Positions 16,755 to 24,452 of a stretch of 36,158 nucleotides of DNA are shown here, in pieces. Under the pieces are notes generated by a model. It had not been told where the DNA came from and ran no database searches. It saw nothing but the letters and a program-made list of their open reading frames with translations. Every line of letters starts with the position of its first letter. The first letter of the stretch is position 1. Source of the stretch: a bacterium. GTDB lineage: Bacteria > Fidelibacterota > UBA8477 > JABMPR01. A program made the translations under genes and the position numbers. The stretch is from positions 1-36,158 of the forward strand of contig JABMPR010000303.1 in the NCBI GenBank assembly GCA_013202895.1. The letters are read 5' to 3'.

Positions 16755-17642
16755 TTAGTGGAAGCTGAACTTTTTCAAGTTGGTTCTCTGATAATCCCGC
16801 GTTTTATTTTCACCTGATGGCGCGGGTGCTTTTGTTAAACCCGTAGCAATTACAACAGATACAGAGTAATCGCCAAATTCCCATTCTGAAAAACCTTCCA
16901 CCACAAAATAGTAATCCCCACTTGCGGGACAGGTCCATTCTAACCGTGGATTTTTGTTAATGGGGTAATTAATGTCATCAGCAAAATCGAGTTCGTTATT
17001 GTTCGCATCATAAAGGGTAAGTGTCAAATCAAGATCTGAAGTCTCGGCTGTTGTGGTTGCCAGTGTATAAATCGAGCCACTCTCCGCAGTAAACATATAA
17101 TAATCCTGATCTTCGCATTCACCGAGATAGTGATTCTGAACAGTTCCACCTGCAGCAATAGCAGTTGCCAATGCAAAACTGTTATCCGATTCATAGGTAT
17201 CATTTGTCAATAAATTGGGATCGCTCCAGACTGCTGGAGGAATAGCATCGTCATATACAGCTAAAACAGCAATATCACCCTCAGTTGTAATTATTAGTTT
17301 TCCATCTTCAATCCTATAGCTGTCATTTGTCCCATCTGTATAAACTATTGAGGTCTCTGTTACCTCATCAATTTCAAAACTATCAACGTAATCGGTATCA
17401 TAGTTGGCGTCGCAATGATCATAATCGTTGGCGTAGAAATAGACATCATCTCGAGTAATTTCAATAAACACGGCATCCTCAAGAGCAACATCTGTTAAAT
17501 CTTCAGTCATTCCTAACTCCGTCACCGATTCCAGGATATAGGTGTTAATAATATCCGCTGCGTAATTTGGGTCATCCTCTTCGCAACTGAGCATAAAAAA
17601 AGCAAGGGGCAGAAGCACAACAAGTCTCGTCCATGGTTTCAC
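16755..17642 (-). CDS. secreted lipoprotein with C-terminal PPC-type beta-sandwich
   Basis: 295 residues. The N-terminus KPWTRLVVLLPLAFFMLSCEEDD is a type II signal peptide with lipobox LSC, and the acidic residues after Cys favour outer-membrane or surface placement. Residues about 30-140 are an acidic unknown domain with alternating strands. Residues about 150-270 (TYESDNSFALATAIAAGGTV, DQDYYMFTAESGSIYTLAT, DLDLTLTLYDANNNELDFAD, ASGDYYFVVEGFSEWEFGDYSVSV) fit the bacterial pre-peptidase C-terminal (PPC) beta-sandwich, usually found on secreted enzymes; here there is no catalytic domain. Start is GTG, with AGGAGAG a few bases upstream. The tail KTRDYQRTNLKKFSFH is unusually basic for the otherwise acidic protein. 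Monocistronic, closed by a strong terminator. Role unknown. Confidence 0.75.
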   Translation of the reverse strand: MKPWTRLVVLLPLAFFMLSCEEDDPNYAADIINTYILESVTELGMTEDLTDVALEDAVFIEITRDDVYFYANDYDHCDANYDTDYVDSFEIDEVTETSIVYTDGTNDSYRIEDGKLIITTEGDIAVLAVYDDAIPPAVWSDPNLLTNDTYESDNSFALATAIAAGGTVQNHYLGECEDQDYYMFTAESGSIYTLATTTAETSDLDLTLTLYDANNNELDFADDINYPINKNPRLEWTCPASGDYYFVVEGFSEWEFGDYSVSVVIATGLTKAPAPSGENKTRDYQRTNLKKFSFH

Positions 17643-17793
17643 GATTTCTCTCCTTCAGTTTTAGTCTTTTACATACAATTCTCGCAAAAGCTATCAGGGA
17701 AGCATACAGTTGCAAGATCAAATATGGGTTTCAAGTCAATCTGGATTTTATTATATAGCAATTATACTAATGAAGTAACCTTAACTCGACTAT

Positions 17794-17869
17794 GACAATT
17801 TCACTTGAACTGAATTGTCTGAATCACGACAATAAAAGTTGATTCTCTATACTACTATTAGGAATTGTC
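17794..17869. promoter_or_regulatory. four alternating GACAAT/ATTGTC hexamers upstream of the Rieske-ThDP gene
   Basis: GACAAT at 17794-17799, ATTGTC at 17814-17819, GACAAT at 17828-17833 and ATTGTC at 17864-17869. The first pair extends to 7-base arms (GACAATT/AATTGTC). They fill the promoter-proximal half of the 250-base gap between the divergent lipoprotein and Rieske-ThDP genes. A TATACT (17848-17853) lies among them without a good -35. Possibly binding sites of one regulator; the DNA is AT-rich, so chance is a real alternative. Confidence 0.3.
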
Positions 17870-17893
17870 TAAAGACTATAACTTGAGGAAGTG

Positions 17894-19840
17894 ATGAAAG
17901 ACAAAAAGATTAGCTGGTGGCCGGTTTTGGAGGATAAAGATTTTCTGGTTGAAGGTCGAGTGATGACGGTAACTGCAGATACCAAACAAATTTGTCTTAC
18001 ACACCATGAGGGTAAATTATGCGCACTCGATAACCATTGCCCTCACCAGGGAGGTCCCCTGGGCGAGGGGAGCATCGAAAAAGGACTCCTCCGATGTCCC
18101 TGGCATGGATGGGATTACCATCCCTGCAGCGGTAAGGCTCCTGGTTTTGATGACGGTGTAGCGACCTATCCCGTGAAAGTTGAGGGAAAGCAGGTATATG
18201 TTGGCTTGCAAGAGGCAATACCTCATGAGACCACAATTGCGGATGTCATGATCCAAACCATGGTGCAAGCTGGGGTAAATACAGTATTTGGTATGGTGGG
18301 TCATTCAAATTTGGGACTGGCTGATGCCATGCGTAGACAGGAAACCTCGGGCAATCTAAAATACATTGGCATTCGCCATGAGGGCGCAGCGGCGTTTGCA
18401 GCTTCAGCCTATGGTAAATTGACAGGTCGGCCAGCTGTCTGTTTTGCCATTGCTGGACCTGGTTCCACAAACATGTTTACAGGTTTATGGGATGCGAAGG
18501 TCGATCGTGCACCACTTTTAGCCCTCACCGGGCAAATTGAAACCCAGGTTATTGGAACGGGGACTTTTCAGGAGGTAGATTTACTCCAAGCATTTCAAAG
18601 TGTAGCAAATTTTAATCACCGTGTTCATGTGGACTCCAAGCATCCAGAATTAATGATCCAGGCTATCAGACACGCCATCCTCAACCGTGAACCCTCCCAT
18701 TTGACTTTTCCTGATGAAGTCCAGGTGACTCAGGTATCTGATCCTGACCTGGCAGATCCTCTTCAACGAATAACTAAACAAACTATCTCACCGCCTCCAG
18801 AACAATTAGAACTGGCCGTTTCGCTAATTCGAGCAGCAAAACGCCCTGTGATTGTGCTTGGGCACGGAGCCCTGTTCCATATGGAAAGTGTTATCGCATT
18901 AGCAGAGAGCCTCCTGTGCCCGGTGATTACAACATTCAAGGGCAAGGGTCTCATTTCAGATAAACATGAGCTTGCTGGTGGGGTATTGGGTCGGAGCGGA
19001 ACACCCATTGCTTCTCATTTCATGAACGAAAGCGATTTGCTACTGGTCATCGGAGCCTCCTTTTCAAAGCACACTGGTATCACCCCCAAAAAGCCCACAA
19101 TCCAGATCGATTTTGATCCCTTGGCTTTGAGCAAGTTTCATGAGATTGACTGCCCGGTGTGGGGCGAAATATCCATAACTGTGGCACTTATCCGGGAACA
19201 GTTGGGTTCCGGGATCAAAGCTCTTGACCATCGGCAAGAGCTGGCAGAGCGATGGAAGATCTGGCGTCAAGAAAAATCCCGTCGTAGACAGGAAGATCTG
19301 GGGCAGGGAATCAGCTCTAGCCTGATTTTCCAGTGCTTATCTGAAACTGCCCCCGAAAATGCCGTGATTTGTGTTGATGTAGGCAACAATGCCTATTCCC
19401 TGGGTCGCTATTTTGAATCCCAGTCGCAATCCTTTCTCATGTCAGGCTATTTGGGATCTATCGGTTTTGCACTTCCTGCAGGTTTAGGAGCCTGGGCGGC
19501 AGTTGGTGATAAACGACCAGTTGTTGTTGTGACTGGAGATGGTGGATTGTGCCAATACCTTGCGGAACTTACAACTATGGTTAAGTATAGGATGCCCATA
19601 AAGGTTGTGGTTTTGAACAACAATGAACTTGGTAAAATTTCAAAAGAACAACGCTCGGGTGAGTTTCCAGTTTGGGGCACTGACCTGGTAAATCCAGATT
19701 TTGCAGTATTAGCCAATTCTATTGGCGCAATGGGCTTCACGGTCTCTGAGAAGTCTGACTTGGCAAGCCTGTTAAAGCAGCTATTTCTGCAACCCGGTCC
19801 AGCCCTGCTTGAGATAAAAAGTGATGTCTCACTGATTTAA
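17894..19840 (+). CDS. fusion of Rieske [2Fe-2S] domain with ThDP-dependent acetolactate synthase/pyruvate oxidase-like enzyme
   Basis: About 648 residues in one uninterrupted frame. Residues 5-105 are a Rieske ferredoxin domain with a complete cluster motif: CPH at 49-51 and CPWH at 68-71. From about residue 110 starts a full three-domain ThDP enzyme. The Pyr domain has the catalytic glutamate region IRHEGAAAFAASAYGKLTGR and AIAGPGSTNMFTGLWDAKVDRAPLL; a central domain follows (KRPVIVLGHGA, CPVITTFKGKG, VIGASFSKHTG). The PP domain has the ThDP-Mg motif GDGGLCQ near 548, ending in VVLNNN. Closest relatives are acetolactate-synthase, pyruvate oxidase and 2-oxoacid decarboxylase types. A tethered Rieske cluster suggests electrons from a 2-oxoacid or its enamine leave through iron-sulfur; that is inference. 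ATG 17894 is preferred over GTG 17891 because GAGG lies 5 bases before it. Monocistronic. Confidence 0.88.
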   Translation: MKDKKISWWPVLEDKDFLVEGRVMTVTADTKQICLTHHEGKLCALDNHCPHQGGPLGEGSIEKGLLRCPWHGWDYHPCSGKAPGFDDGVATYPVKVEGKQVYVGLQEAIPHETTIADVMIQTMVQAGVNTVFGMVGHSNLGLADAMRRQETSGNLKYIGIRHEGAAAFAASAYGKLTGRPAVCFAIAGPGSTNMFTGLWDAKVDRAPLLALTGQIETQVIGTGTFQEVDLLQAFQSVANFNHRVHVDSKHPELMIQAIRHAILNREPSHLTFPDEVQVTQVSDPDLADPLQRITKQTISPPPEQLELAVSLIRAAKRPVIVLGHGALFHMESVIALAESLLCPVITTFKGKGLISDKHELAGGVLGRSGTPIASHFMNESDLLLVIGASFSKHTGITPKKPTIQIDFDPLALSKFHEIDCPVWGEISITVALIREQLGSGIKALDHRQELAERWKIWRQEKSRRRQEDLGQGISSSLIFQCLSETAPENAVICVDVGNNAYSLGRYFESQSQSFLMSGYLGSIGFALPAGLGAWAAVGDKRPVVVVTGDGGLCQYLAELTTMVKYRMPIKVVVLNNNELGKISKEQRSGEFPVWGTDLVNPDFAVLANSIGAMGFTVSEKSDLASLLKQLFLQPGPALLEIKSDVSLI

Positions 19841-20142
19841 ATGACTGGATGAATATCGGTCAGTCCCGTAATCGGTTAATTGACAACAGTCTCTCACACT
19901 GTTAGGACTTTAATACATCGCGGGAATTGTTCGCCTTATAAACATGCCTATAATCCAGATCTCTAATCTACATGTGGAGCATTGATGCACACAAGCCCTT
20001 TGGTACTTCCTAAATCTTGGTAGTGTCTTTCTTTAACGCGGCAACCACACTATGCAACTTTTTGTCATATTTAAGACAGTAAGACCTTAACGATCCCATT
20101 AGAATGATGGTAGAATTCTATACTCGTTGAAAGGAGTTACTG
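19841..20142. other. 302-base intergenic stretch, no gene seen
   Basis: Between the Rieske-ThDP gene and the yceI-like gene. I find no convincing reading frame, tRNA or strong hairpin. It holds AAGGAG just before the yceI-like start, a 10-base palindrome TAGAATTCTA (20111-20120) and a possible -10 TATACT (20119-20124) with no matching -35. It presumably carries the yceI-like promoter. Confidence 0.5.
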
Positions 20143-20679
20143 ATGAAACTTAAAAATATTGTACTGGCAACTATGCTGATTCTTCCCCTTCTGGGATGGT
20201 CCAACATTATTATTACCGAAGCTAATGGGTCTTTTGGGGGTTTGGGGCATGCTCGAACACATGATTTTCCCGTGGTAGCCCGTGTCTTCACCATCAATGT
20301 AGGCGATGCAGACACCAGCGGGTTCCGAACGGTCGATGTGGAGGTATCTGTGAATGATCTGCATTCTGGTAATGCCATGCGGGACACCCATATGAGAATG
20401 TCCGTTTTGGACCGCAAGAAGCATCCTTTAATCACATTTACTTCAAAAATTAAAATGGCTGAATTTCTAGCTGGAGATGTTTCGATTCCAGGCTACCTTC
20501 AGATAAATGGTGTAACTAAATCCTTTAACCTAAACCTAAACCTAAAGCAGGATGGAGACACCTGGCATGCTACTGGAAGCTTTCTTATCATACCCACCGA
20601 ATTTGATCTTCCGCTGGTAGGGATGGGACCCATGAAAGTCCTGGATAGTGTCAATCTGGATCTAGATGTCACTTTTTAG
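20143..20679 (+). CDS. YceI-family periplasmic protein
   Basis: 178 residues. A cleavable signal peptide (KLKNIVLATMLILPLLGWS) is followed by a lipocalin-like beta barrel of the YceI family, which binds isoprenoid-type lipids and is often linked to stress or electron-transport chains. Recognisable pieces are SVNDLHSGNAMRDTHMRMSVLDRKKHPLITFTS, the family's conserved central block (the pattern N..RD.H.....D....P.I.F.S), GYLQINGVTKSFNLNLNL and FLIIPTEFDLPLVGMGPMKVLDSVNLDLDVTF. A good AAGGAG ribosome-binding site lies upstream. It ends at a strong hairpin terminator, so it is probably a single-gene unit, although the ergothioneine operon begins only 100 bases further on. Confidence 0.82.
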   Translation: MKLKNIVLATMLILPLLGWSNIIITEANGSFGGLGHARTHDFPVVARVFTINVGDADTSGFRTVDVEVSVNDLHSGNAMRDTHMRMSVLDRKKHPLITFTSKIKMAEFLAGDVSIPGYLQINGVTKSFNLNLNLKQDGDTWHATGSFLIIPTEFDLPLVGMGPMKVLDSVNLDLDVTF

Positions 20680-20702
20680 TTAACTTTTCTCCTGCGTAAG
20701 TC

Positions 20703-20741
20703 AAAAGCACCCTATTTAAGGTTCTATTTCAGGGTGCTTTT
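20703..20741 (+). terminator. rho-independent terminator after yceI-like gene
   Basis: AAAAGCACCCT (20703-20713) pairs perfectly with AGGGTGCTTTT (20731-20741), an 11-base stem with a 17-base loop; the stem ends in T residues and TTATTTT follows. Only 37 bases remain before the next start codon, so the promoter of the SDR-egtB operon must lie in or around this hairpin, or that operon depends on readthrough. Confidence 0.85.
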
Positions 20742-20778
20742 GTTATTTTCAACATTCAATTAACATTGAAAGGGAACC

Positions 20779-21456
20779 ATGAATCAAAAGTTTAGTAACT
20801 GTGTTATCACTGGTGTTTCTGGAGCAACCGGGTCAGCCATTCGTTCCAGATTGTTGGAAAATGGAGCGACTGTCATCGGTTCCTTTCGATCAACCCATGA
20901 TACTCAAGAGTTGCTAAAAATTGGTTCAAACGACTATCAAATCGGAATGAACCCTAAAGATCCTAGCTCAATTAAATCTGCAATAAATATTATTTCCCAG
21001 GAGTTACATCAAATACACGTCTGGATAAATGTCGTCGGGGGTTTTGAAATGGGATCTGCCATAGAAGACTATCCCGCAGAAGTTTGGGAACGTATGTGGT
21101 CTTTGAATTATCTAACAGTTCTTAATTCAACCCAGGCTATAATACCTCACTTCAAATTGTTTCAAACAGGTCGCTTGATCAATTTCGGGTCTGCTGCTGT
21201 CGCAGATGGGATGCCTTATGCAGGACCCTATCTAGTAAGCAAGGCAGCCGTCCAGGCTTTGACAAAAGCCACCGCTGCTGAATTAAAAGGAGATATTACC
21301 TGCAATGCCATCCTGCCGACCATCATTGATACGCCTACAAATCGTAACGCAATGCCGGATGCAGACTATAGTGAATGGGTGACACCGGAGTCTATTGCAA
21401 CTCAAGTCATTAGTTTCATTTCAAATATAAGCAATGGTAGATTGATACGCATATGA
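20779..21456 (+). CDS. short-chain dehydrogenase/reductase, first gene of the egt operon
   Basis: 225 residues, classical SDR size. The N-terminal nucleotide loop is VITGVSGATGSAIRS (TGxSGATG, a variant of TGxxxGxG). The NNAG position is replaced by NVVGG in VWINVVGGFEMG. The catalytic serine lies in LINFGSAAVADGMPYAG, and Tyr and Lys in PYLVSKAAVQALTKATAAELK, so the active site is intact. The C-terminus shows the usual NAILPTIIDTPTNRNAMPDADYSEW stretch. A good AAGGGAA site precedes the ATG. Its stop overlaps the egtB ATG (ATGA), so the two are co-translated. SDRs are not part of the known ergothioneine route; it may handle a precursor or derivative, or simply be hitch-hiking. Cofactor preference cannot be fixed. 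Confidence 0.85.
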   Translation: MNQKFSNCVITGVSGATGSAIRSRLLENGATVIGSFRSTHDTQELLKIGSNDYQIGMNPKDPSSIKSAINIISQELHQIHVWINVVGGFEMGSAIEDYPAEVWERMWSLNYLTVLNSTQAIIPHFKLFQTGRLINFGSAAVADGMPYAGPYLVSKAAVQALTKATAAELKGDITCNAILPTIIDTPTNRNAMPDADYSEWVTPESIATQVISFISNISNGRLIRI

Positions 21457-22739
21457 GTCAACACAAGCCACTTCAAGTTTCAAGACCGGAGCTGATTAAA
21501 AAATATGGTTCCGTGCGCGCATTTACTGAGTATCTCTGTGAGCCCTTGGAGCTAGAAGATTATGTGATCCAGTCCATGCATGATGTCAGTCCCTTACGCT
21601 GGCACCTGGCTCACACCGCCTGGTTTTTTGAAACCTTCCTGCTGAAACCTCATCTTGCAGGATATCAGACACCTAATGAGTTGTATGATTTTCTGTTCAA
21701 CTCCTATTATAATGCCGTTGGAACACAATATCCCCGTCCTAAAAGGGGACTTCTCAGTCGACCTACAGTTGCCCAGATTTTTGATTATCGTCAGCATGTT
21801 GACCTGGAAATGCTGAGCCTTCTGGAAAAGCTGGACGATGATAAACTGGAGGAGTTGAGCCCTTTTATAGAGCTGGGTTTACAACACGAGCAACAGCATC
21901 AGGAATTAATGCTAACCGACTTAAAACACATCTTTTTTCAAAACCCTCTTTATCCAGCATATACTCCTGCCCTGGACAATCTCAATAATCAGGGGATCGA
22001 CCCACAGGCTTGGCAATCCTTTCCAGGTGGTCAAATCAAGGTTGGGTATGATGGATCAGGATTTGCCTATGATAATGAATCACCAAGTCATGAGGTTCTT
22101 CAGCAAGACTTCGAGATCAGCAATCGACTGGTTACCAACGCAGAATACCTGGCTTTTATCGATGATGGCGCTTATGGACAGGCTCATTATTGGCTCTCTG
22201 ATGGCTGGACCTTGATCAATGGTAAAAATTGGCAGTCACCCCTGTACTGGATCAAACAGGACCAGCACTGGTTTGAATTTACGCTCTCGGGTTTGCAAAC
22301 ACTGGATATAAATGCCCCCGTCTCACATTTGAGCTATTATGAGGCGGATGCTTTTGCCAATTGGGCAGGAGCTCGACTCCCTGGCGAATTTGAATGGGAG
22401 CAGGCAGTGCAACATTTGAAAATTGAAGGAAATTTTGTGGAAAGCGGCAGCTACCAACCCCATGCTTCCACACCATCGACTCCCGGACAGCTACATCAAT
22501 TTTATGGTGATGTCTGGGAATGGACCCGAAGTCCTTACACTCCCTATCCCGGTTTTAAGGCAGCATCTGGTGCCATCGGTGAATACAATGGAAAATTCAT
22601 GTCCAACCAGATGGTCTTAAAGGGGGGTTCTTGTGTGAGCAGCAGGAATCATCTGCGTGCGACTTACCGCAACTTTTTTTACCCGCATTCACGTTGGCAA
22701 TTTACGGGTTTGCGGCTAGCCAGGGATATTGACAGCTAG
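21453..22739 (+). CDS. egtB: ergothioneine biosynthesis protein EgtB (hercynine sulfoxide synthase)
   Basis: Non-haem iron enzyme that joins hercynine to a thiol (gamma-Glu-Cys or Cys) with oxygen, giving the hercynyl sulfoxide. 428 residues. The N-terminal DinB-like domain carries all three iron ligands: H51 in PLRWHLAHTAWFFETFL, and H145 and H149 in LQHEQQHQELMLTDLKH. The C-terminal formylglycine-generating-enzyme-like domain shows FEISNRLVTNAEYLAFIDDG, VSHLSYYEADAFANWAGARL, GDVWEWTRSPYTPYPGF, LKGGSC and the closing HLRATYRNFFYPHSRWQFTGLRLARD. No egtA (Glu-Cys ligase) or egtC is nearby, so a Cys-using or otherwise simplified route is plausible, as in many bacteria with only EgtB and EgtD. 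The start overlaps the SDR stop by 4 bases. Confidence 0.93.
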   Translation: MSQHKPLQVSRPELIKKYGSVRAFTEYLCEPLELEDYVIQSMHDVSPLRWHLAHTAWFFETFLLKPHLAGYQTPNELYDFLFNSYYNAVGTQYPRPKRGLLSRPTVAQIFDYRQHVDLEMLSLLEKLDDDKLEELSPFIELGLQHEQQHQELMLTDLKHIFFQNPLYPAYTPALDNLNNQGIDPQAWQSFPGGQIKVGYDGSGFAYDNESPSHEVLQQDFEISNRLVTNAEYLAFIDDGAYGQAHYWLSDGWTLINGKNWQSPLYWIKQDQHWFEFTLSGLQTLDINAPVSHLSYYEADAFANWAGARLPGEFEWEQAVQHLKIEGNFVESGSYQPHASTPSTPGQLHQFYGDVWEWTRSPYTPYPGFKAASGAIGEYNGKFMSNQMVLKGGSCVSSRNHLRATYRNFFYPHSRWQFTGLRLARDIDS

Positions 22740-22821
22740 GGAAACCAATGGATATTTACTTTCGCTATCCTGGTTTTATAGGACTGACATCTCTTTGTAA
22801 ATACCGATAATGGAGAATCAA

Positions 22822-23685
22822 ATGAATACACCTACGACAACCTGGATCACAATTTCACGACCTTCCGACGATCGCCTTTTTGAGGCTAGAGCTCAACTGC
22901 ACCAGGCCGCTCAATTATTAGCGGCAACCGGTATCTCCTTTCTCACTGCCCGAACTGACGATAGTCATACTGCCATCTTGTGGTCAAGTGGGGAAAATCA
23001 TTTCTTAAGCCAGACTTTTGGAGATAATCAATCGTATCAAGTGACTTTGAATCCAAGTGATCTGGTCCTTACTGTTACAAACAATGGATCAAGTATTTAT
23101 CAGCTCGAGCTCAATGGAATCAGCCTGAGACAGGCGGCAGCAAATCTGCAATTGGTTTTAGATGGATATGGCTTTTCGAAAGATAACTTCACCATGAACA
23201 AGCACTACGAACTGCCCGACTATCCAGACCGCTGGGAGACCGCTTTTGATACAACAGATGTAGAGGCTTTTGAAGTCTTGGTGAATAGTTATGCCAATGC
23301 GTTTTCGCTATTCAGTGGCATAAAAAGCTCGGAGCCAGCTGCCAGTGATTTATTGATCTGGCCTCATCATTTTGACCTGGCAATCCTGATCACAATGGAT
23401 ACAGATGCACAAGGAAATCTTAGCAAATCAATTGGTGTTGGACTTTCGCCTGGTGACGGAAGCTACACAACACCCTATTATTATATCACGAATTGGCCAT
23501 ATCCATCAGAGGATATTAAGCTCCCTACATTGTTTAGCCGCGGAAGCTGGCATACAGCAGGTTGGACGGGCATGGTTTTAGCTCTGGATCCCATCACCTC
23601 AGTATCCACACCTGACGATCAGAAGAGGATAGTTGAGACCTTTCTTGATGAGGCGCTTGCGCTTGCAAAGACCATAAGTCAATAG
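22822..23685 (+). CDS. unknown protein resembling DUF5996, embedded in the egt operon
   Basis: About 287 residues, soluble, no signal peptide. I do not recognise a function. The layout resembles DUF5996 proteins: an early helix (RLFEARAQLHQAAQLLAATG), a beta-rich middle, a second helical part (FEVLVNSYANAFSLFSGIKSS), then LLIWPHHFDLAILITMDTD, GVGLSPGDGSYTTPYYYITNWPYP, GSWHTAGWTGMVLAL and a final helix after a proline-rich stretch. The HHFD, SPGD and WHTAGW motifs with conserved His, Asp and Trp could form a ligand or metal site. I choose ATG 22822 because GGAG (22812-22815) lies six bases before it; the upstream ATG 22810 contains that site. It sits 83 bases after egtB and 14 bases before the ABC ATPase, so it is part of the operon by position. 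The DUF5996 match is from memory of motifs. Confidence 0.6.
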   Translation: MNTPTTTWITISRPSDDRLFEARAQLHQAAQLLAATGISFLTARTDDSHTAILWSSGENHFLSQTFGDNQSYQVTLNPSDLVLTVTNNGSSIYQLELNGISLRQAAANLQLVLDGYGFSKDNFTMNKHYELPDYPDRWETAFDTTDVEAFEVLVNSYANAFSLFSGIKSSEPAASDLLIWPHHFDLAILITMDTDAQGNLSKSIGVGLSPGDGSYTTPYYYITNWPYPSEDIKLPTLFSRGSWHTAGWTGMVLALDPITSVSTPDDQKRIVETFLDEALALAKTISQ

Positions 23686-23699
23686 TATAGACTAATAAT

Positions 23700-24452
23700 A
23701 TGATCCAATTAGATCAAATCAGTAAAAGTTTCGGCGGGCAGGAAGTAATTCATGACCTCAGCCTTGAAATTCCTGAAGAAAAAACTGTCGTGCTTATTGG
23801 ACCCAGCGGTTGTGGAAAATCGACCCTACTGCGATTGATGATTGGAATCCTGTGGCCGGACAAAGGTAGAATCTCTCTTTTGCGTAAGGAATTGACATCC
23901 CAAAATATTGAATCACTTCGGCAGCAGGTAGGATTTGTACTCCAGGATGGCGGATTGTTTCCACACTTGACCGCCGCCCAAAATATTTGTCTTATGGCAA
24001 AGTACCTGCAACGTGACCCGGCCTGGATTCAATCCAGATTGGCTGAGTTGTGTGCCTTGAGCCGCTTGTCTCTAGATCTATTGGAGCGTTATCCACGACA
24101 GCTCTCCGGCGGTCAGGTTCAGCGTGTGGCGCTCATGCGGGCGCTCATGCTTGATCCTCAGGTTCTTTTTCTAGACGAACCCCTGGGAGCATTAGACCCC
24201 TTGCATAGAGTAAGTCTTCAAGACGATATGAAATCCATTTTTAGTGAATTAAAGAAGACGGTGATCATGGTAACCCATGATATGGGTGAAGCAGCATCTT
24301 TAGCGGATCTGATTGTTATCATGCGCGAAGGTCGTATCGTCCAATACGATAATATGGCCACCCTGGTAACCCAGCCCGCTGATCCATTTGTCGTTGAATT
24401 TATCAATGCCCAGCGCAAACCATGGCAGCATTTGGAAGATCAAATCAGATGA
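23700..24452 (+). CDS. ABC transporter ATPase, quaternary-amine/EgtV type
   Basis: 250 residues, one nucleotide-binding domain. Walker A GPSGCGKST (about 33-41), Q-loop FVLQDGGLFPHLT, signature LSGGQVQRVALMRAL, Walker B VLFLDEPLGALDP, and the H-loop VTHDMGEAASLADLIVIM are all intact. The closest group is the OpuCA/ProV-type ATPases for betaine, choline or carnitine, which includes EgtV, the ergothioneine importer ATPase; the C-terminal CBS domains of osmoregulated OpuCA/ProV are absent, as expected for a non-osmotic transporter. It overlaps the fused permease by 4 bases (ATGA), so both are made together. Placement between egtB and egtD makes ergothioneine or hercynine the first substrate guess. 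Confidence 0.88.
   Translation: MIQLDQISKSFGGQEVIHDLSLEIPEEKTVVLIGPSGCGKSTLLRLMIGILWPDKGRISLLRKELTSQNIESLRQQVGFVLQDGGLFPHLTAAQNICLMAKYLQRDPAWIQSRLAELCALSRLSLDLLERYPRQLSGGQVQRVALMRALMLDPQVLFLDEPLGALDPLHRVSLQDDMKSIFSELKKTVIMVTHDMGEAASLADLIVIMREGRIVQYDNMATLVTQPADPFVVEFINAQRKPWQHLEDQIR

Noticed and set aside
17891-19840. Rieske-ThDP fusion as a frameshift or annotation artefact
   Set aside because: One continuous frame without stops, with a natural linker after the Rieske domain and a single ribosome-binding site upstream; no internal start with a good site before the ThDP domain.
20518-20550. CCTAAA repeated three times, telomere-like
   Set aside because: It lies inside the yceI-like gene and encodes alternating Asn-Leu of a beta strand (NLNLNLK); three copies explained by the protein.
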